NCBI RefSeq assembly: GCF_027947575.1
Contig: NZ_CP116256.1
Location: forward strand, 4,836,001 to 4,900,000
Source: Streptomyces rubrogriseus
Lineage (GTDB): Bacteria > Actinomycetota > Actinomycetes > Streptomycetales > Streptomycetaceae
Direction of reading: 5' to 3'
Length of the DNA: 64,000 bases
Below the pieces are notes generated by a model. It saw only the letters and a program-made list of their open reading frames with translations. It made no database searches and was not told the origin of the DNA. This document shows positions 27,358 through 35,379 of the stretch, piece after piece. The translations under genes were made by a program, and so were the position numbers. Each line of letters opens with the position of its first letter. Positions within the stretch are counted from its first letter, which is position 1.

Positions 27358-29178
27358 CTACGCCTCCGGCTCCTCGATGGCCGCCGGGCGCAGCTGGGCG
27401 GCGCGGACCCGGGCGACGTCGAGCTTCTCGCCCCGGTCGAAGCGGTAGATGCCGTTCTGCTCCTGGAAGACGTCGGTCAACTGGGTGTAGCAGTAGCCGA
27501 ACATGTCACGGTCGCCGAGCAGGACCTCGGTGAGGCCGGCGAACCGTTCGTGGAACTCGTCCTCGCCCCGGACGCGTTCCCCGTAGCCCCAGGAGACGGT
27601 GCGGTCCTCGCCGGACTGCGCGGCGGCCGCCTCCGGGTCCCACCAGATGCCGCCGAACTCGCTGACGAAGTACGGCTGGCCCCGGTACGGCTGGGAGTAG
27701 GGGGCGCCGCTCTCGTGGGCGTTGACGAACGGCGCGTCCTTGGCGAGGCCGGACATCAGCTCCCGGAAGGCGGCGGGATCCTGCTCGTAGTTGTGGGAGT
27801 CGTAGATGTCCGTCTCGGCGACCCGGTGGGCGTAGCCGGAGGCGTCGACGACCGGGCGGGTGGTGTCCATGGCCTTGGTGGCCAGGAACATCGCCCGGGT
27901 CACGTCGTCGAGCTGGGTGATCCGGTCGTGCAGCTTCTGGTAGGTCTCGTTGAGCGGGCACCAGCCGACGATCGAGGGGTGCGAGTAGTCGCGCTCCAGC
28001 GCCTCCAGCCACTGGGCGACGTAGGAGGCGTCGGGCTTCTGGTTGTCGCCCGAGGAACCGCCCGTCTCGCAGCCCCAGTCGCCGAACTCTCCCCAGACCA
28101 GGTAGCCGAGGCGGTCGGCGTGGTGGAGGAAGCGCTCCTCGAAGACCTTCTGGTGCAGCCGGGCCCCGTTGAAGCCGGCCGCCATGGCCAGCTCGATGTC
28201 CCGCACCAGGGCCTCGTCGGTGGGTGCGGTCATCAGCCCGTCCGGGTACCAGCCCTGGTCCAGGACGAGGCGCTGGAAGACGGGGCGGCCGTTGAGCAGG
28301 ACGGCCTTGCCGCGCAGTCCCACGGCGCGCAGTCCGGCGTAGCTCTCGGCGCTGTCGACCACCTGGCCCGCGGCGTCGAGGAGTTCGAGGCGCAGGTCGT
28401 ACAGGTGCGGATCCTCGGGTCCCCACTCGCGCCGCCGGTCGTCCGGCACCGGCAGGTGCAGGCGCGGGGCGAGGTCGAGGTCGGCGCGTGCCTCGGCGCG
28501 GCTCACCTCGCCGTCGGCGTCGCCGAGGACGGCGCGGACCCGGTACCCCGGGCGGTTGCCGGACAGGGGCAGTTCGAGGTGGAAGGCGGAGCCGGCCAGG
28601 TCGGGGGTGATGCGGGGACGGCGCAGGTGGGTCTCGGGGACGGGCTCCAGCCATACGGTCTGCCAGATACCGGTCACGCGGGTGTAGTTGCAGTCGTGGT
28701 TGGCGTACTTGATCGCCTGCTTGCCGCGGGCCTGCGGGCCGGACTTGGCATCGCGGGCCCGGACGGTGATCACGACCTCCTCCCCCGCCCCGGCGATGTC
28801 GCCGAGGTCGGCGGTGAAGGGCGTGAAGCCGCCGCGGTGCCGGGCGACCTCCCTTCCGTCGGCCCACACGGTGGTGTCGTGGTCGACGGCGCCGAAGTGC
28901 AGCAGTACGCGGCGGCCTGCCCAGGCGGCCGGGAGGGTGAGGGCCCGCCGGTACCAGACGGCCTCCAGGAAGTCGGTGTCGCCGATGCCGGACAGCTCGG
29001 ACTCGGGCGGGAAGGGGACGAGGATCTCGTCACGCAGCTCGCGGTCGAGCAGACCGCGTTCGAGGCCGCTGTCCCCCCGGTCGGTCTCGAACTGCCAGGC
29101 GCCGTTCAGGTTGAGCCAGTCGCGGCGCGTGAACTGCGGTCGCGGGTACTCCGGGCGCGGTACGGAGTGAGTGGGCAC
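27358..29178 (-). CDS. Glycoside hydrolase family 2 (beta-galactosidase/glucuronidase type)
   Basis: Cytoplasmic GH2 enzyme of 606 residues: a sugar-binding jelly roll (about 15-190), an immunoglobulin-like domain (about 190-290) and a TIM barrel. The acid/base is Glu411 in WCPLNETYQ and the nucleophile Glu507 in YFVSEFGGIWW. No signal peptide, so it acts on imported oligosaccharide. It is the last gene of the LacI-controlled operon; GTG 29178 has GGAG six bases before it. The sugar specificity cannot be fixed from sequence; beta-galactose, beta-glucuronate or arabinose-type linkages are possible. Confidence 0.9.
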   Translation of the reverse strand: MPTHSVPRPEYPRPQFTRRDWLNLNGAWQFETDRGDSGLERGLLDRELRDEILVPFPPESELSGIGDTDFLEAVWYRRALTLPAAWAGRRVLLHFGAVDHDTTVWADGREVARHRGGFTPFTADLGDIAGAGEEVVITVRARDAKSGPQARGKQAIKYANHDCNYTRVTGIWQTVWLEPVPETHLRRPRITPDLAGSAFHLELPLSGNRPGYRVRAVLGDADGEVSRAEARADLDLAPRLHLPVPDDRRREWGPEDPHLYDLRLELLDAAGQVVDSAESYAGLRAVGLRGKAVLLNGRPVFQRLVLDQGWYPDGLMTAPTDEALVRDIELAMAAGFNGARLHQKVFEERFLHHADRLGYLVWGEFGDWGCETGGSSGDNQKPDASYVAQWLEALERDYSHPSIVGWCPLNETYQKLHDRITQLDDVTRAMFLATKAMDTTRPVVDASGYAHRVAETDIYDSHNYEQDPAAFRELMSGLAKDAPFVNAHESGAPYSQPYRGQPYFVSEFGGIWWDPEAAAAQSGEDRTVSWGYGERVRGEDEFHERFAGLTEVLLGDRDMFGYCYTQLTDVFQEQNGIYRFDRGEKLDVARVRAAQLRPAAIEEPEA

Positions 29179-29198
29179 ACATGCTCCAGTCGATCGGT

Positions 29199-29224
29199 GG
29201 GCCGGGCGCGCGAACGCCGGGCCC
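29199..29224 (-). other. Intercistronic hairpin before GH2 gene
   Basis: A 10-bp stem with one mismatch (GGGCCGGGCG with CGCCGGGCCC, read on the plus strand) and a six-base loop in the 66-bp gap between the permease and GH2 genes. It may reduce read-through or protect the transporter mRNA end. Confidence 0.45.
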
Positions 29225-29244
29225 GTGGGTACAGCTGTGAGGGT

Positions 29245-30144
29245 TCAGGAACCGCCGAGGCCGGTGGTGGCGACGGAGTTGACGATGCGGCGCTGGAAGA
29301 GGAGGAAGACCACGATCAGCGGCAGCGCGGCCAGCAGGGCGGAGGCCATGGACTGCGCGTACTGGATGCCGTAGGCGTCCTTCACGGTGGCCAGGCCCAC
29401 CGGGAGGGTCATCAGGTCGGGGTCGTTGGTGACGATGAACGGCCACATGAAGTTGTTCCAGGCGCCGATGAAGACGAAGATCGCCACCGCGGCCACGATC
29501 GGCCGGGAGAGCGGCAGGACGATCGACCGGAAGACCCGGAACTCGGAGGCACCGTCGATGCGGGCCGCCTCCTCCAGCTCCTTGGGGATGCCGTCGAAGA
29601 ACCGCTTGAGGATGAACACCATCATCGGCGCGACGACCTGGGGCAGGATGACCGCGGCATAGGTGTCGACCAGGTTGAACAGGGTCATCTGGTCGAACAG
29701 CGGGACGACGAGCAGCTGCGGCGGGACCATGATGGCGGCGACGGTGACGCCGAGCAGCGCCTTGCGGCCGCGGAAGGTGCCGCGGGAGAAGCCGTACGCG
29801 GCGAGGGTGGAGACCGCCACGGTGATCAGCGTGACCAGGGCGGAGATCAGGAAGCTGTTGAAGGCCCAGACGGTGACGTTCCCGCGTTCCAGTATCTGCT
29901 GGTAGGCGTCGAGGGTGAAGGCGCCCTTGAACGGGGACAGCCCGGTGGTGTTGATGTCCTCCTCGCTCTGCACCGAGGTGATGACGGCCCACACGAACGG
30001 CAGCAGCCAGACGACGGCGAGGACGACGAGCGCGGTTCCGGCCAGGACGCGCGGCAGCCGGCCGTGGCCGAGCAGCAGGGGCGAGCCGGCCGCTTCGCGG
30101 GGTGGACGGCGCCGGGGGCGGAGGGTGGTGGCGGTTGCGGACAC
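29245..30144 (-). CDS. Sugar ABC transporter permease (MalG type)
   Basis: Inner-membrane permease of a CUT1 importer, 299 residues, six helices. The ATPase-contact EAA loop is present as KELEEAARIDGASEFRVFRSIVLPL. GTG 30144 lies two bases after the stop of the first permease gene, with GGGAGG overlapping that gene's end. No ATP-binding subunit is encoded here; streptomycete CUT1 systems commonly share the MsiK ATPase. Confidence 0.93.
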   Translation of the reverse strand: MSATATTLRPRRRPPREAAGSPLLLGHGRLPRVLAGTALVVLAVVWLLPFVWAVITSVQSEEDINTTGLSPFKGAFTLDAYQQILERGNVTVWAFNSFLISALVTLITVAVSTLAAYGFSRGTFRGRKALLGVTVAAIMVPPQLLVVPLFDQMTLFNLVDTYAAVILPQVVAPMMVFILKRFFDGIPKELEEAARIDGASEFRVFRSIVLPLSRPIVAAVAIFVFIGAWNNFMWPFIVTNDPDLMTLPVGLATVKDAYGIQYAQSMASALLAALPLIVVFLLFQRRIVNSVATTGLGGS

Positions 30145-30146
30145 GG

Positions 30147-31085
30147 TCAGTCCTCCCGGCGGAAGAGGCGGAGCTGCACGAGCGAGACGAGGACGATCAG
30201 GGCGAAGAAGAGGTACGAGACGGCGGAGGCGTAGCCGAGGCGGTAGCCGGTGAAGCCGACGTCGTAGACGTACTCCAGGACCGGCCGGGTGGAGCCGTTG
30301 GGTCCGCCCTTGGTGAGGATGTAGATCTGGTCGAAGACCTTCAGGGAGGCCAGCACCTGGAGCATGGCCACCAGGCCGGTGGTCCGGCGCAGTTGGGGCA
30401 GGGTGATGGACCACAGGCGGCGCCAGGCGCCGGCTCCGTCGAGTGCCGCCGCCTCGTCGAAGGTGGTGGGCAGGGACTGGAGCGCCGCGAGGTAGAGCAG
30501 GAAGTTGAAGCCGACCGTCCACCAGACGGTGAGCGCGGCCACCGACCACATCGCGACGGACTCGTCGGACAGCCAGCCGACCGGTTCCATGCCGAGGGTG
30601 TCGAGAAGCTGGTTGGCCATGCCCAGTTCGGGCTGGTAGAGCCAGGTCCAGATCATGGTCACGACGGTCACGGGCAGCAGGTAGGGCGCGAAGAACGACA
30701 GGCGCCACGCCCACTGGCCGGCGAGCCCGCTGTGCACCAGCAGGGCCATCGCGAGCGCGACCAGCACCAGCGGGACGCTGGAGACGACGGTGAAGAAGAC
30801 GGTGTTGCCGAGGCTGCTCCACACGTCCGGGTCGCCGAACGCCTCGGTGTAGTTGTCGAAGCCGACGAAGCCGGTGTCGCGCAGGGCGAGCGAGCTGTCG
30901 GTGAAGCTCATCCAGAGCCCCTGCACGATCGGCCACACCATGAAGAGGCCGAACACGAGCAGGAACGGCAGGACGAACACGAGCCCGTTGCCGGTGCGTA
31001 TGCGGCCGACGACGGAGCGGCGGCCGCCCGGGGAACCGGCGGGCGGGGCGGTCCGTTCCTCGGCGCCGAGGGGTGCGGTGGTGGT
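30147..31085 (-). CDS. Sugar ABC transporter permease (MalF type)
   Basis: CUT1 permease of 312 residues with a short cytoplasmic tail and six helices. The EAA loop reads PTTFDEAAALDGAGAWRRLW. Two in-frame GTGs exist. 31097 sits inside the AAAGGAG ribosome site, so 31085, eight bases beyond it, is the better start. It follows the binding-protein gene by 24 bp and is translated just before the partner permease. Confidence 0.92.
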   Translation of the reverse strand, partial: TTTAPLGAEERTAPPAGSPGGRRSVVGRIRTGNGLVFVLPFLLVFGLFMVWPIVQGLWMSFTDSSLALRDTGFVGFDNYTEAFGDPDVWSSLGNTVFFTVVSSVPLVLVALAMALLVHSGLAGQWAWRLSFFAPYLLPVTVVTMIWTWLYQPELGMANQLLDTLGMEPVGWLSDESVAMWSVAALTVWWTVGFNFLLYLAALQSLPTTFDEAAALDGAGAWRRLWSITLPQLRRTTGLVAMLQVLASLKVFDQIYILTKGGPNGSTRPVLEYVYDVGFTGYRLGYASAVSYLFFALIVLVSLVQLRLFRRED

Positions 31086-31109
31086 CACGTCGGTCACTCC
31101 TTTCGCTGG

Positions 31110-32483
31110 TCAGGCCACCGGGTTGGGCTGCCGCAGCAGGGTGTCCGCCTCGCGGACCATCTGCCGCACCGCCTTCTCGGGGGTGGTGTCGCCCAGCAGC
31201 GCCGACTGGAGCGGCTGGCACATCCGGTTCTGGAAGTTGGAACCGGCGCCCGCGAACCAGTTGGGCGGGTCGAGCACCGCCACCTCGGCGGCGTCGGCGT
31301 AGGAGGACTGGGGGTCGAGTGCCGCGTACTCGGGCTCCGCGAGGACGGGCTGGTAGGCGGGGATGTGTCCGGCGCTCGCCCAGGTGAGGCTCTGCCTGAG
31401 TATCTGCGCGACGTACCGGTGGGCCTCGCGGCGCCGGGCCGGGTCGGGGCTGTCCTGGTGCGGAAGGACGAAGCTGTGGCTGTCGGTGTAGACGGCCGGC
31501 TTCTCGAAGACCTGCGGGAACGGCGCGGCGCCCAGCTCCATGCCGGACTTCTTCAGCGTCGGCAGCTCCCACTCGCCGAGCATCGCCATGCCGCCGCGTC
31601 CGCTGCTGAAGGCGGCCAGCGCGCCGTTGTAGTCCAGGTTGTTGGGGTTGGTCTTCCCGTCGAAGAGCCGCGTCATGAGGGTGACGACGCGGACGGCGGC
31701 GTCGACGTCGATCTCCGGGGGACCGCCGTCCGGCAGGTCGAAGGCGGCGCCGGTCTGCGCGTAGAGCCCGGCGAACAGGCGCCAGTTCTGTGCCGTGTCG
31801 GTGACGTGGCCGAACAGGATGCCCGACTCGCCGGTCGCCTCGGCGAGGGCCCTGCCCGCCTCCAGCAGCGCCTCGGGCGATCCCATGGGGGCCAGTTCGC
31901 CCGCGGGGTCCAGGAGCCCGGCCCGCTCCGCGGCCTTCTTGTCGTAGAACACGATGAAGGGGTGGACGTCCAGCGGGATGGCGTAGACGGTCCCCTCGTG
32001 CTGCGTGCGCGACCACACGGCCGGGGTGAAGTCCTTCTCCGTGACGCCGTACTCGGCGAGCAGGTCCAGGTCGAAGGCGTCCACCAGGCCGCCGGGGGCG
32101 TAGCCCGCCAGCCGGGACAGGTGCATGGCGGCCACGTCGGAGGCCCGGCCGCCGGCCGCGGACATGGCGAGCTTGGTGTAGTACGACGGGCCCCAGTCCA
32201 GGATCGTCCGGTCGATCTCGAAGCCCTCGGCTCCCCCGGCCCCCTTGGACACGGCCTCGATCATGTCGTCCATGAGCATGCCGTCACCGCCCTGGAAGAG
32301 GTCCCAGACGCTCAGCGCGGACGCCCCGGAGGCCGAGGCCGGTGACGCGCAGCCGGACAGCGGGCCCGCGGCGAGCAGGGCTCCCGCCCCGGCCATGGCG
32401 TGACGCAGTAGCCGGCGGCGGCTGGGGCGGCGGACCGGGTCGGACACGGCCGGCACCCCCTGGGCAGGCAAACGGGAACTCAT
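31110..32483 (-). CDS. ABC transporter sugar-binding lipoprotein
   Basis: 457-residue extracellular solute-binding protein of CUT1 type. The N-terminus has a twin-arginine-like stretch (RRPSRRRLLRHAMAGAGALL) and lipobox LSGC, so it is a lipoprotein of the outer membrane face. Motifs include SVWDLFQGGDG at the N-lobe and GEWELPTLKKSG later. First gene of the operon SBP-permease-permease-GH2, read leftward from a promoter containing a LacI-type palindrome. Confidence 0.93.
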   Translation of the reverse strand: MSSRLPAQGVPAVSDPVRRPSRRRLLRHAMAGAGALLAAGPLSGCASPASASGASALSVWDLFQGGDGMLMDDMIEAVSKGAGGAEGFEIDRTILDWGPSYYTKLAMSAAGGRASDVAAMHLSRLAGYAPGGLVDAFDLDLLAEYGVTEKDFTPAVWSRTQHEGTVYAIPLDVHPFIVFYDKKAAERAGLLDPAGELAPMGSPEALLEAGRALAEATGESGILFGHVTDTAQNWRLFAGLYAQTGAAFDLPDGGPPEIDVDAAVRVVTLMTRLFDGKTNPNNLDYNGALAAFSSGRGGMAMLGEWELPTLKKSGMELGAAPFPQVFEKPAVYTDSHSFVLPHQDSPDPARRREAHRYVAQILRQSLTWASAGHIPAYQPVLAEPEYAALDPQSSYADAAEVAVLDPPNWFAGAGSNFQNRMCQPLQSALLGDTTPEKAVRQMVREADTLLRQPNPVA

Positions 32484-32522
32484 CGCGGACCTTTCGACGG
32501 CCGGAGCTCATGCGGTGGCTTG

Positions 32523-32551
32523 TTTTTACATCGATGTACATTGGCTGTAAA
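32523..32551 (-). promoter_or_regulatory. LacI operator within promoter of ABC-GH2 operon
   Basis: TACATCGATGTA (32527-32538) is a perfect palindrome. On the minus strand TTTACA (32551-32546), a 17-bp spacer and TAAAAA (32528-32523) form the promoter, so the palindrome sits between -35 and -10. The same palindrome occurs before the GH43 gene. The divergent lacI gene may also be controlled from here. Confidence 0.75.
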
Positions 32552-32637
32552 GAGCTGGACGGAAGTGGACCTGCGCCGAAACCCTCCCCGCGCCGGGACA
32601 TAGACTCGGGCAGCGCGAAAGAGGCAGGGAGGTCTCG

Positions 32638-33678
32638 GTGGCACGGCCCAGGATCAAGGACGTCGCACGTCATGCGGGCGTTTCGGAGAAGACGGTGTCC
32701 AATGTCATCAACGACTACGCCCATGTCTCCGACCGGACCAGGCGGGTGGTGCGCGAGGCCATCGAACACCTCGGCTACCGGGTCAATCTGGCCGGCCGTC
32801 ACTTGCGCAAGGGCAGAACCGGCATCATCGCGCTCGTCGTCCCGGAACTGGACATACCATACTTCGCGGAGCTGGCCCGGCATGTCATCCGCGAGGCCGA
32901 GGAGCGGTCCCTGACGGTCCTGATCCACCAGTCCGGGGCGGATCGCGACCACGAGCTGGCGGCGCTGGCCGGGTTCGGCTCCACCTTCGTGGACGGGATC
33001 ATCCTCAGCCCGCTGGCGCTGACCGCCGACGACCTGCGGGACCGTACGGGCTTCCCGCCCACGGTGCTGCTCGGGGAGCTGCTGGAGGAGGGGGCCGACC
33101 ATGTGGCCATCGACAACGAGAGTGCCGCACGCGAGGCGACCCGCCATCTGATCGGGCTCGGGCGCCGCACCATCCTCGCCGTCGGGGGGCGCGACGACTC
33201 GGGTCTGGGGACCGCGGAGGCGCGCACCCGGGGCTACCGTGCCGCCCTGGCGGAGGCCGGCATCGCCTACGATCCGGCCGCTCTGCTGCCGGTCGGCTCG
33301 TTCCGGATGCCCGACGGCGCCCGGGCCGTGGCGCGGGCACTCGAACAGGGCGCCCGGCCCGACGCGCTGCTGTGTCTCAACGACCAGTTGGCGCTGGGTG
33401 CGCTGCGCGCCCTGCACGAGCACGGGGTGTCGGTGCCCGGGGACGTCGCCGTGATCGGCTTCGACGACGTGGAGGGCGGTCGGTTCAGCGTGCCGACGCT
33501 GAGTACGGTGGCTCCGGACAAGGCGGCGGTGGCCAAGGTCGCCGTGCAACTGCTCCAGCACCGCATCGAGGAGGCGACGGCGCCGGACGGCGCCGTGCCC
33601 GGGGTACAGGCGCAGGACCGCATCGTGGCCCACCGGCTCGTCCTGAGGGAGAGCACGCAGGGCCACGAGCGGCGCTGA
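32638..33678 (+). CDS. LacI-family transcriptional repressor
   Basis: 346 residues. An N-terminal LacI helix-turn-helix with hinge (RIKDVARHAGVSEKTVSNVI) is followed by a periplasmic-binding-protein-like ligand domain ending near residue 335. GTG 32638 follows GGGAGG by five bases. It lies between, and reads away from or into, the two operons that carry the identical TACATCGATGTA palindrome, so it is the presumptive repressor of both. The inducer is likely the imported oligosaccharide or its product. Confidence 0.94.
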   Translation: MARPRIKDVARHAGVSEKTVSNVINDYAHVSDRTRRVVREAIEHLGYRVNLAGRHLRKGRTGIIALVVPELDIPYFAELARHVIREAEERSLTVLIHQSGADRDHELAALAGFGSTFVDGIILSPLALTADDLRDRTGFPPTVLLGELLEEGADHVAIDNESAAREATRHLIGLGRRTILAVGGRDDSGLGTAEARTRGYRAALAEAGIAYDPAALLPVGSFRMPDGARAVARALEQGARPDALLCLNDQLALGALRALHEHGVSVPGDVAVIGFDDVEGGRFSVPTLSTVAPDKAAVAKVAVQLLQHRIEEATAPDGAVPGVQAQDRIVAHRLVLRESTQGHERR

Positions 33679-33681
33679 CGC

Positions 33682-35163
33682 TCAGTCGGTGTAGACCTCG
33701 GCCCGGTCGACGCTCACGAAGGACGCCCCGGACTGGGAGTTGTGCTCGCCCATGACCCGGATCCGCAGGGTGTGCCTGCCGTTGGCCAGCCGTGGACTCG
33801 TGTACTGCACCGCCTCCCCGACGCGGATCGCGCCGTGGAAGTCCACCCGCTGCTCGGGCCCGCCGTCGATGCTGATGCCCGCGTAGCCGTTCCCGGTGTC
33901 CTTGACGGAGAGCAGGGCGATCCGGGTGCCCGTGAAGGAGAAGGTGGCCGTGGCACCGGCCCGGTCGCTCCAGTGGTCGTCGCTCCAGAAGCACTGCGTG
34001 GCGCAGCCGGTGCCGGAGTTCCAGGCGCCGGAGTAGGTGACGCTCCCGGCGCCGCTGGAGCGGCCGTCGTCGTTGATCCAGTAGTTTCCCGAGCCAGGGT
34101 CGCCCGAGGGCAGGTTCTGGGTGGCGCCCATGGCCAGCGGACGGCCGAAGTCGGGGGTGCCGTCGGCCCGCCAGGTGAACCTCTGCGCCCGCGTGGTGCG
34201 GTTGGTGTAGGTGTTCACCGACGTGGTCTTGGCGTGGTAGACGATCCAGTCCTCGGTCCCGTCGGGCGACGTGAAGAAGGCGTGGTGGCCCGGCCCGAAG
34301 ACGCCCCGGTCGTCGGCCCGGGAGAAGACCGCGCCCTGGTGCTGGTGCCAGTTGCCCGGCACCAGCGGGTCGGCGTTCAGCGGCATCGACATCATCCAGA
34401 CCTGGTAGTCCGGCTTGCCCGTGTCGCAGGTGGAGTACGTCATCCAGACCCGCCCGCCCCGGTAGAGGAACTCGGGCCCCTCGCGCACCTCGGGGCAGCC
34501 GCCCGCCGCGTCGATCGCGACCGCGTTCCCGGAGACGGTGTACGGGTTGGACATCGGGGCGATGTTGATCCCGTTGTGCTGGTACTGGTTGATGCCGCTG
34601 TAGGCGAGGTAGAGCCGGCCGCCGAGCTGGAGGACGCCCGCGTCGATGGCGAAGTCGTCCGCGTGGTTGGGCGGGGCGAGCTTGGCCTTGAAGTGGTACG
34701 GGCCGGTGGGGTCGTCGCGCTCGGACTCCAGGACGTACAGCCGGTGGTGGTCGTCGACGCCGTCGTCGGCCGTGTAGTACAGGTACCAGCGGTCGCCGAA
34801 CCGGTAGAACTCCGGGGCCCAGATGTTGCGGTCGCGGGAAGGGTCGGTGTCGGTCCACACGGTGACCGGGTCCGCGGTCGGCAGGGTGCCCAGGGACGGG
34901 GAGCGCCACATCCTGATGCTGCCGCCCTGGGTGGTGGTGAGGTAGTAGTCGCCCTTCCAGTGCGTCATGAAGGGGTCGGGGCCGCTGTTGAGCGGGTTGC
35001 GGAAGGCGCCGGACGCCGCGGTGGGGGCATGCGGCCCGGACGCGGTCGCCGCCGCGGCGCCGGATCCGGCGAGTCCGGGCAGCAGGCTCACGACCAGCCC
35101 GAGAAGGGCGGCGAGGAGCGGGCCGAGGCGGGCGCGGGGACGGTGCGAGTGGCTGGGAAGCAC
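33682..35163 (-). CDS. Secreted GH43 exo-alpha-arabinofuranosidase-like enzyme
   Basis: 493 residues with a signal peptide (about 1-40, cleaved near AAAATA). The five-bladed GH43 propeller shows RNPLNSGPDPF (base Asp), IWAPEFYRF, FAIDAGVL and a Glu in REGPEF. A C-terminal beta-sandwich (about 360-493, starting GNYWINDDG) looks like a carbohydrate-binding or YDG-type module with a Cys pair (CATQC). It likely trims arabinose-containing polysaccharide outside the cell and feeds the importer. An upstream in-frame ATG is rejected because the operator lies inside that extension; GTG 35163 has AGAGGA before it. Confidence 0.9.
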   Translation of the reverse strand: MLPSHSHRPRARLGPLLAALLGLVVSLLPGLAGSGAAAATASGPHAPTAASGAFRNPLNSGPDPFMTHWKGDYYLTTTQGGSIRMWRSPSLGTLPTADPVTVWTDTDPSRDRNIWAPEFYRFGDRWYLYYTADDGVDDHHRLYVLESERDDPTGPYHFKAKLAPPNHADDFAIDAGVLQLGGRLYLAYSGINQYQHNGINIAPMSNPYTVSGNAVAIDAAGGCPEVREGPEFLYRGGRVWMTYSTCDTGKPDYQVWMMSMPLNADPLVPGNWHQHQGAVFSRADDRGVFGPGHHAFFTSPDGTEDWIVYHAKTTSVNTYTNRTTRAQRFTWRADGTPDFGRPLAMGATQNLPSGDPGSGNYWINDDGRSSGAGSVTYSGAWNSGTGCATQCFWSDDHWSDRAGATATFSFTGTRIALLSVKDTGNGYAGISIDGGPEQRVDFHGAIRVGEAVQYTSPRLANGRHTLRIRVMGEHNSQSGASFVSVDRAEVYTD

Positions 35164-35186
35164 GTGGGGGTCCTCTCCCGAGGCCT

Positions 35187-35241
35187 TTACATCGATGTAA
35201 TGACGGGGCGTCAGGGTAGGGACGGCCCACAGGACTGTCAA
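35187..35241 (-). promoter_or_regulatory. Promoter and LacI operator of GH43 gene
   Basis: Minus strand: TTGACA (35241-35236), 17-bp spacer, TACCCT (35218-35213), then the palindrome TTACATCGATGTAA (35200-35187) just downstream of the expected start. Repressor binding there would block clearance. The 12-bp core is identical to the one at 32527. Confidence 0.8.
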
Positions 35242-35250
35242 CAGGGCCAA

Positions 35251-35308
35251 AAATGGTATTCCATTTGCCGCAGACCTCTTGACGGTGCGGTTTGGCGAAA
35301 ACTACGTT
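35251..35308 (+). promoter_or_regulatory. Operator and promoter of NCS1 permease operon
   Basis: The inverted repeat AAATGG-TATT-CCATTT (35251-35266) resembles FadR/VanR-type GntR operators. Twelve bases on lies TTGACG (35279-35284), an 18-bp spacer and TACGTT (35303-35308). The GntR gene at 37780 is the likely partner. Its position upstream of -35 allows activation as well as repression. Confidence 0.55.
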
Positions 35309-35379
35309 CTGTGCACCGGAAAGCCGCTTCCGCTTTGTGGAACCCGCCAACTCCCCGCACCTGATCCCAGGAGTCCCGT

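Noticed and set aside
35163..35250. Upstream ATG for the GH43 enzyme
   Set aside because: The extension would include promoter and operator, and it would put an unusual stretch before the signal peptide.
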